From Prinsepia uniflora (Eukaryota; Streptophyta; Magnoliopsida; Rosales; Rosaceae), in the NCBI GenBank assembly GCA_032719365.1, contig CM064870.1:42502194-42566193 (forward strand): a stretch of 64,000 nt of DNA, in the 5' to 3' direction. Position numbers and translations under genes: made by a program. The notes under the pieces were generated by a model. The model made no database searches and was not told where the DNA came from. It saw nothing but the letters and a program-made list of their open reading frames with translations. Positions within the stretch are counted from its first letter, which is position 1. Each line of letters begins with the position of its first letter. Below, piece by piece: positions 60,015 through 64,000 of the stretch.

Positions 60015-61699
60015 AACTAGGACATCAAAAAATTCTAATTTACCAAAATGCCCTAACAAGCACTGTTTGGGCATTGAGTTTAAAGTTGTTATGTTAAGTG
60101 GGGGAATTAAACCCAAAAATGATAAACCTTCTAAACAAAAAGGAGCACTGCAGCCTAGCCCAACATGCCCATGTACTAAGCCCAAATCACTCTTCTTTCC
60201 TAGTTATCTTCTCATTAATTTTTCCTCATTGTCTCTCTCGTCAACCCAGCCCAAAAACACCCAAAAACAGAGCTAGCTGGTCACCACCTTGGGATGAGTC
60301 TTAAGATTGCATATTATTTTATGAGAAAATTACAATTTACTACCTTGCAGTTTACACTCAAATATAAGGTTATACTTAATGTTTTAGATTTTTCAATTTA
60401 CACCCGTAATTATGTAAAGCAGTACAACCTTGTCCCTCTGTTAGTTTTTCCATCCACAATTCTGTTAACGTCTGACATGACATTTTTTTGGCCCACTTAA
60501 ATTCAATTTCATCATGTAAAGACTAAATTGCCCTTCCAAATATCTCCTTTCTCCCTCCCACAACGAAACATAGTGATGATTCCTAATTTTTCCAAGCACC
60601 AGCCCAGCCACCATAGTTACCCAGAACCGAAACGCGAAGACACCATCAATTCTTCTTCTTCCTCTTCTTATTATTTTTTTTTCCTCTGTATAAGCTTCAG
60701 ATTCAGCAATAATCAATCCTCTCACCATTAATTCTTCTTCTTCTTTTTTTTTTCTTTCCAAATCCAGCGACTTCGAAGAATTTTATTTGGTAATATGGAT
60801 TGGATCCGTCGAGAGCACGGAGGGGAACTTCCGAAATACGGTAAGTTATTACTTGTGTATGTAGATTTTGGTTCCTTGTATATGTTTATGGTTTATTTTT
60901 GTGATTGGGTTCCACCATTAAAGATGTTGCTTTCTTGTCTTTATTTTGCTTGTTTTCGAATAACAAGATGAGTTCTGGATATTATAATGTGAGCTGAATA
61001 GAAATATAGTGAGAAAAAGGCATATAATTGTTTTGTTACAAGATGGGTTGTTGATATTATAATGGGTGCTGCTGTTTATTTTTGGTTTTAGGGTTTATTT
61101 AAACAATCTCATTGATATTATAATGGGTGTTGCTGTTTATTTTTGAATGCAAATGGTTTTGATGCATATTTGATTTTGAATGCTGTTTTTGAATGTTGGT
61201 TTTTGAATGCTGTTCTTGATCCATGAATACTGTTTTTTGAATGTTGTTCTTGATTCAATGCTGGTTTTGATACAATCAAATAGCAGTATGCTGTTTTTTT
61301 TAATGCAAAATGATGTTTTTTGAATGCTGTTTTGATCTATAAATGCTGTTTTTTAATGTAGATTTGATTTTGAATGTCGTTTTTGAATGTTTTTTTGAAT
61401 GCTATATTTTTTATGCAAATTTGATTTTTGAATGTTGTAGAATTTTCATGTGACCTACAATTTAAATAATGTCCATACTGACCCTGGTAATGGTATTAAC
61501 GGCTAACAAACACCCACACATTGAAAAATATATTTACCAACTAAGTGTATTATTTAATCAGGTTAAATCCTCAATAATAAAAAATGTTCTTCATAAGAAT
61601 TAATTACTATTATTATTAATCAATTATTAAATAATATGTTTTATCAAAAAAGAATTATTTATTAATTATAAATTTAATCAATCAATCAGAATGCTCTGT
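60015..61699. other. Intergenic DNA with low-complexity repeats; possible gene start at 60795
   Basis: 60340-60530 resembles the outer part of a non-autonomous DNA transposon but has no clear partner end. At 60795 an ATG after a pyrimidine-rich stretch encodes MDWIRREHGGELPKY, directly followed by GGTAAGTT, a good donor. It could be a first exon, but no second exon is apparent. 61100-61435 is a degenerate array of TTTTTGAATGCTG-like units. Confidence 0.35.
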
Positions 61700-62270
61700 G
61701 ACTTCCAAGATTTTCCTATAAATAGCAGAGCCCATTCAACTTTTAAGGTAATTCGATCTTTACTTCTAAAGCTTTTTTTGAATTATTTCTCTCAAAGCTA
61801 ACTTAAGTATCAGAGCGTTCTTAGTTGAACAACTCCATGGGATTCAACCTTTAACCTTGATTGCTTCTTTTTTTCTGTTTGTAGAGATCAAGAAGATTTT
61901 TCAAGGACGAACAATTTCTGCCTCAACAATTGGTACTTTCATTGAGAGTCGAATTGATAAATACTCAAGAAGTGCTCTTCAGTTCATTCATCGTTCATAA
62001 ACTCCGTTCGTTGTTCATCGACTTTATTCGTCATTCATTGACTTTGTTCGTCGTTCTTGAACTCCGTTCGTTTTTCTTCATAAATTTCATTCATTGTTCA
62101 TTAACCTTATTCACCACTCTTCAAACTTAAATTATTGTTCGTGGACTTTATTCGTCGTTATTAAACTTTTTTCTTCATTCAGTTTGTTCTTTGATCATGG
62201 TAAGAACACGACGATTCGCTCGTTCATCTGAAGATGATGCTTCCGTCTCTACAACATAGACTCAGAGCGG
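61700..62270 (+). pseudogene. Degraded LTR retrotransposon leader and gag start
   Basis: CCTATAAATAGCAGAGCCC (about 61713) is a good core promoter. CCTCAACA followed by ATTGGTACTTTCATTGAGAG (61921-61948) looks like an LTR end and start of interior. 61975-62180 is an imperfect array of TTCGTCGTTCATxxACTTT-like units. ATG at 62198 opens MVRTRRFARSSEDDASVSTT before a stop, like the basic N terminus of some plant gag proteins. The LTR start was not located. Confidence 0.4.
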
Positions 62271-62611
62271 AGCGCACACCGGAAACTCGAATGAGTCACT
62301 AGGTCATCCCTTCCAAGTGACGGTACAAGCACCTATCGGGACACAAGGACCAACTCCTACTATTAGCTTTGGAACCATTCTGATCTTCTCAACCCAGCAC
62401 CGCCACCGCTAGCATCGAGACTCTTCTAGCAAACAAATGGGAAATTCGTGGGGGAAGCATCCATGCAAACCCCGAATCAACTCCATGCAAATGAACATCT
62501 TTGGAGTTTTCTGAATGGTCTTCATGAAACACAAAAACAAAATCAAATAAGCGAAAATCATAACATAGATCAGCAACGCGAGAGCACAAGGCATAGGTCT
62601 TGACGTGATAT

Positions 62612-64000
62612 GACAGGACCCGTCCCAACTGGACTTTGATAACCGTGCCCGGTCTTGCTCTCATCTGACAAGTTAACTGAAGTTCCGAAACTACCCCTCA
62701 GTACCTGTCAGACAAGGGATAACTGCACTGATTTCCGCTCATGCCTCCACCTCTCTATCAGCCCCGAACGTCGTGCCACGGCCTGCAAGGTCATCAAAAC
62801 AGGAAAGGTGTGAGTGGAAAAAAATAATATCATGCCAAATCATTGCAATTCAAATCATGCAATAAATCATGTAAAACATTTAACTATGCATGCATATCAA
62901 TTTATAAAACAAACTTCCACTCACACACCGTCCAAACCGCTCGCTTTCCGAACTGCACGCATTTCAGTAATTTTCGGTACCTTCCAGGAATTCCAAGTCC
63001 TACCCAAAATCATCATTAAGGGTCACTAATGACTCAATGAAGATCATATTAATTTCCCATAATTTTTCGAAAATTAATTACGAATTAAAAAAGTAACATA
63101 AACCTTCGGACCCTCGAAACAATATCGAAACGGTGTCCGATTGACTCGAAACCAACGCTAAAATATTCGTTACATTGCATAGAATAAAAGTCATGTTGAC
63201 CTCACCTCGAGAATCGTGCCCACGCGCCCTCATGCGCCGCCGTGAGTGGCTGTGCGTGAAACCCACTCGCGTGCTACAGTGATGCTACAGTGTCACCACC
63301 TTCACCCGTGTGTCTGGTAAACGGATCCTACAACCCGCGAGTAGACCCGGTTCGATTCCCATCAATTCTGCATCATTTCTTTCAATTGAGTCATCTAACA
63401 TCATCGTTTAATCCTTAGTTAAAGGTCTGTGATTTCAATTACAAGATTCATTACCTCAATCCCGTCAAATTCGACTTCACGACTTCCTTTCTGTCGCAGG
63501 CACTGTTCATCTCTCAATCTCCATAAATTTTCATTGTTTTCTTTCAATTGGTGCATCAGGAAGCTTCGTGGGATCCTACTAAACATGTTTCCAAGGCCAA
63601 TTTCAGCGTTCCTTGTCTCCAATTACTTGACTCAACCTAAAAAATTTAACGTCCTCACCCTTTTGGTTCTAAGGCAAAACAACCTCAATTCGCATCAAAT
63701 TTGAGCTGATCCTAATCGAATTGATCCCAGAAGGCTCAATTCAATTCTGTTTAAAGCATCTTGAGCTATAAATTCAAGTTCGAATTTTGAAAGGCATGAA
63801 CTTCACGAGTTTGGCTCTTCGGGTTTAAGGGTTATTATTTTCCTTTCTTCTCTTATTCTGACTCATTTCTCACTCTAGTTTATCCTCTCATTGAATCGAC
63901 TAACTGGTAGTGATTGTAGGGATATGGTTTTTCATTCATCAAACTCTGTTTTTCTTTCCTAAAAGCCATACACAAACACACGGGTAACCCATTTAAATTC
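62612..64000 (-). repeat. LTR of the gypsy-type superfamily, running off the window
   Basis: It begins TGACAGGACCCGTCCC on the plus strand, with the familiar CTGTCAGACAAGGGATA string (62704-62721) and the CTCACACACCGTCC and GCCCACGCGCCCTCATGCGCC landmarks further in. No primer site lies to its left, so it is a 3' LTR or a solo LTR. The left flank is TGATA. Confidence 0.75.

Noticed and set aside
60310..61540. Non-autonomous DNA transposon with long inverted repeats
   Set aside because: 60330-60480 and the complement of 61440-61540 share a few strings (CTGTTAG, TTTTTCAAT), but no convincing termini or target duplication could be found.

Overview
This is a plant (eudicot-like) nuclear window. 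The evidence is plant-type intron-containing genes, plant Ty3/gypsy and Ty1/copia LTR retrotransposons primed by initiator tRNA-Met, a Cassandra-type element with 5S-like LTRs, and AT-rich intergenic DNA. Roughly three quarters of it is nested LTR retrotransposon sequence. I cannot name the species.

Layout. 1-6713: a Ty3/gypsy element on the minus strand, cut by the window start. Its gag-pol frame is open except for one TGA. It sits inside the 5' LTR of a plus-strand element with a non-coding interior (6714-17768). A solo LTR (13215-15990, perfect 5-bp target duplication) sits inside the 3' LTR of that same element. 17769-18532 and 25654-27361: two halves of a decayed host sequence, split by a complete minus-strand non-autonomous element (18533-25648, duplication AGATA). 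27362-38449: another non-autonomous element on the minus strand. Its left LTR holds a Cassandra element (28700-29373) and its interior holds a solo LTR (32122-35185). A fragment of a tandem second copy follows, with a 27-C tract. 38681-42640: an LTR-like block and the 5' end (LTR, primer site, broken gag) of an unrelated element.

44538-54358 is the gene island. A plus-strand A1 aspartic protease gene (45065-47811, 8 coding exons, apparently intact) converges on a minus-strand class 3 aldehyde dehydrogenase gene (48082-54358). The dehydrogenase exon 5 is split by a Ty1/copia element (duplication CCGCC). That copia element was itself invaded by a gypsy-type LTR and then lost most of pol. The dehydrogenase also carries a frameshift near its C terminus and a broken splice donor, so it is a pseudogene in this haplotype.

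54359-57650 is intergenic, with a 709-bp Mutator-like MITE and a 430-bp tandem duplication. 57650-60014 is a truncated gypsy-type LTR. 60015-62611 holds low-complexity repeats and a degraded retroelement leader. 62612-64000 begins another LTR that runs off the window.

The unifying theme is a superfamily of 2-3-kb LTRs. Both ends of each LTR carry related 18-bp inverted termini ending in GACCCGTCCCGA-like sequence, and the elements mostly have short or non-coding, G+T-rich interiors. They probably depend on enzymes from relatives such as the gag-pol element at the left edge.
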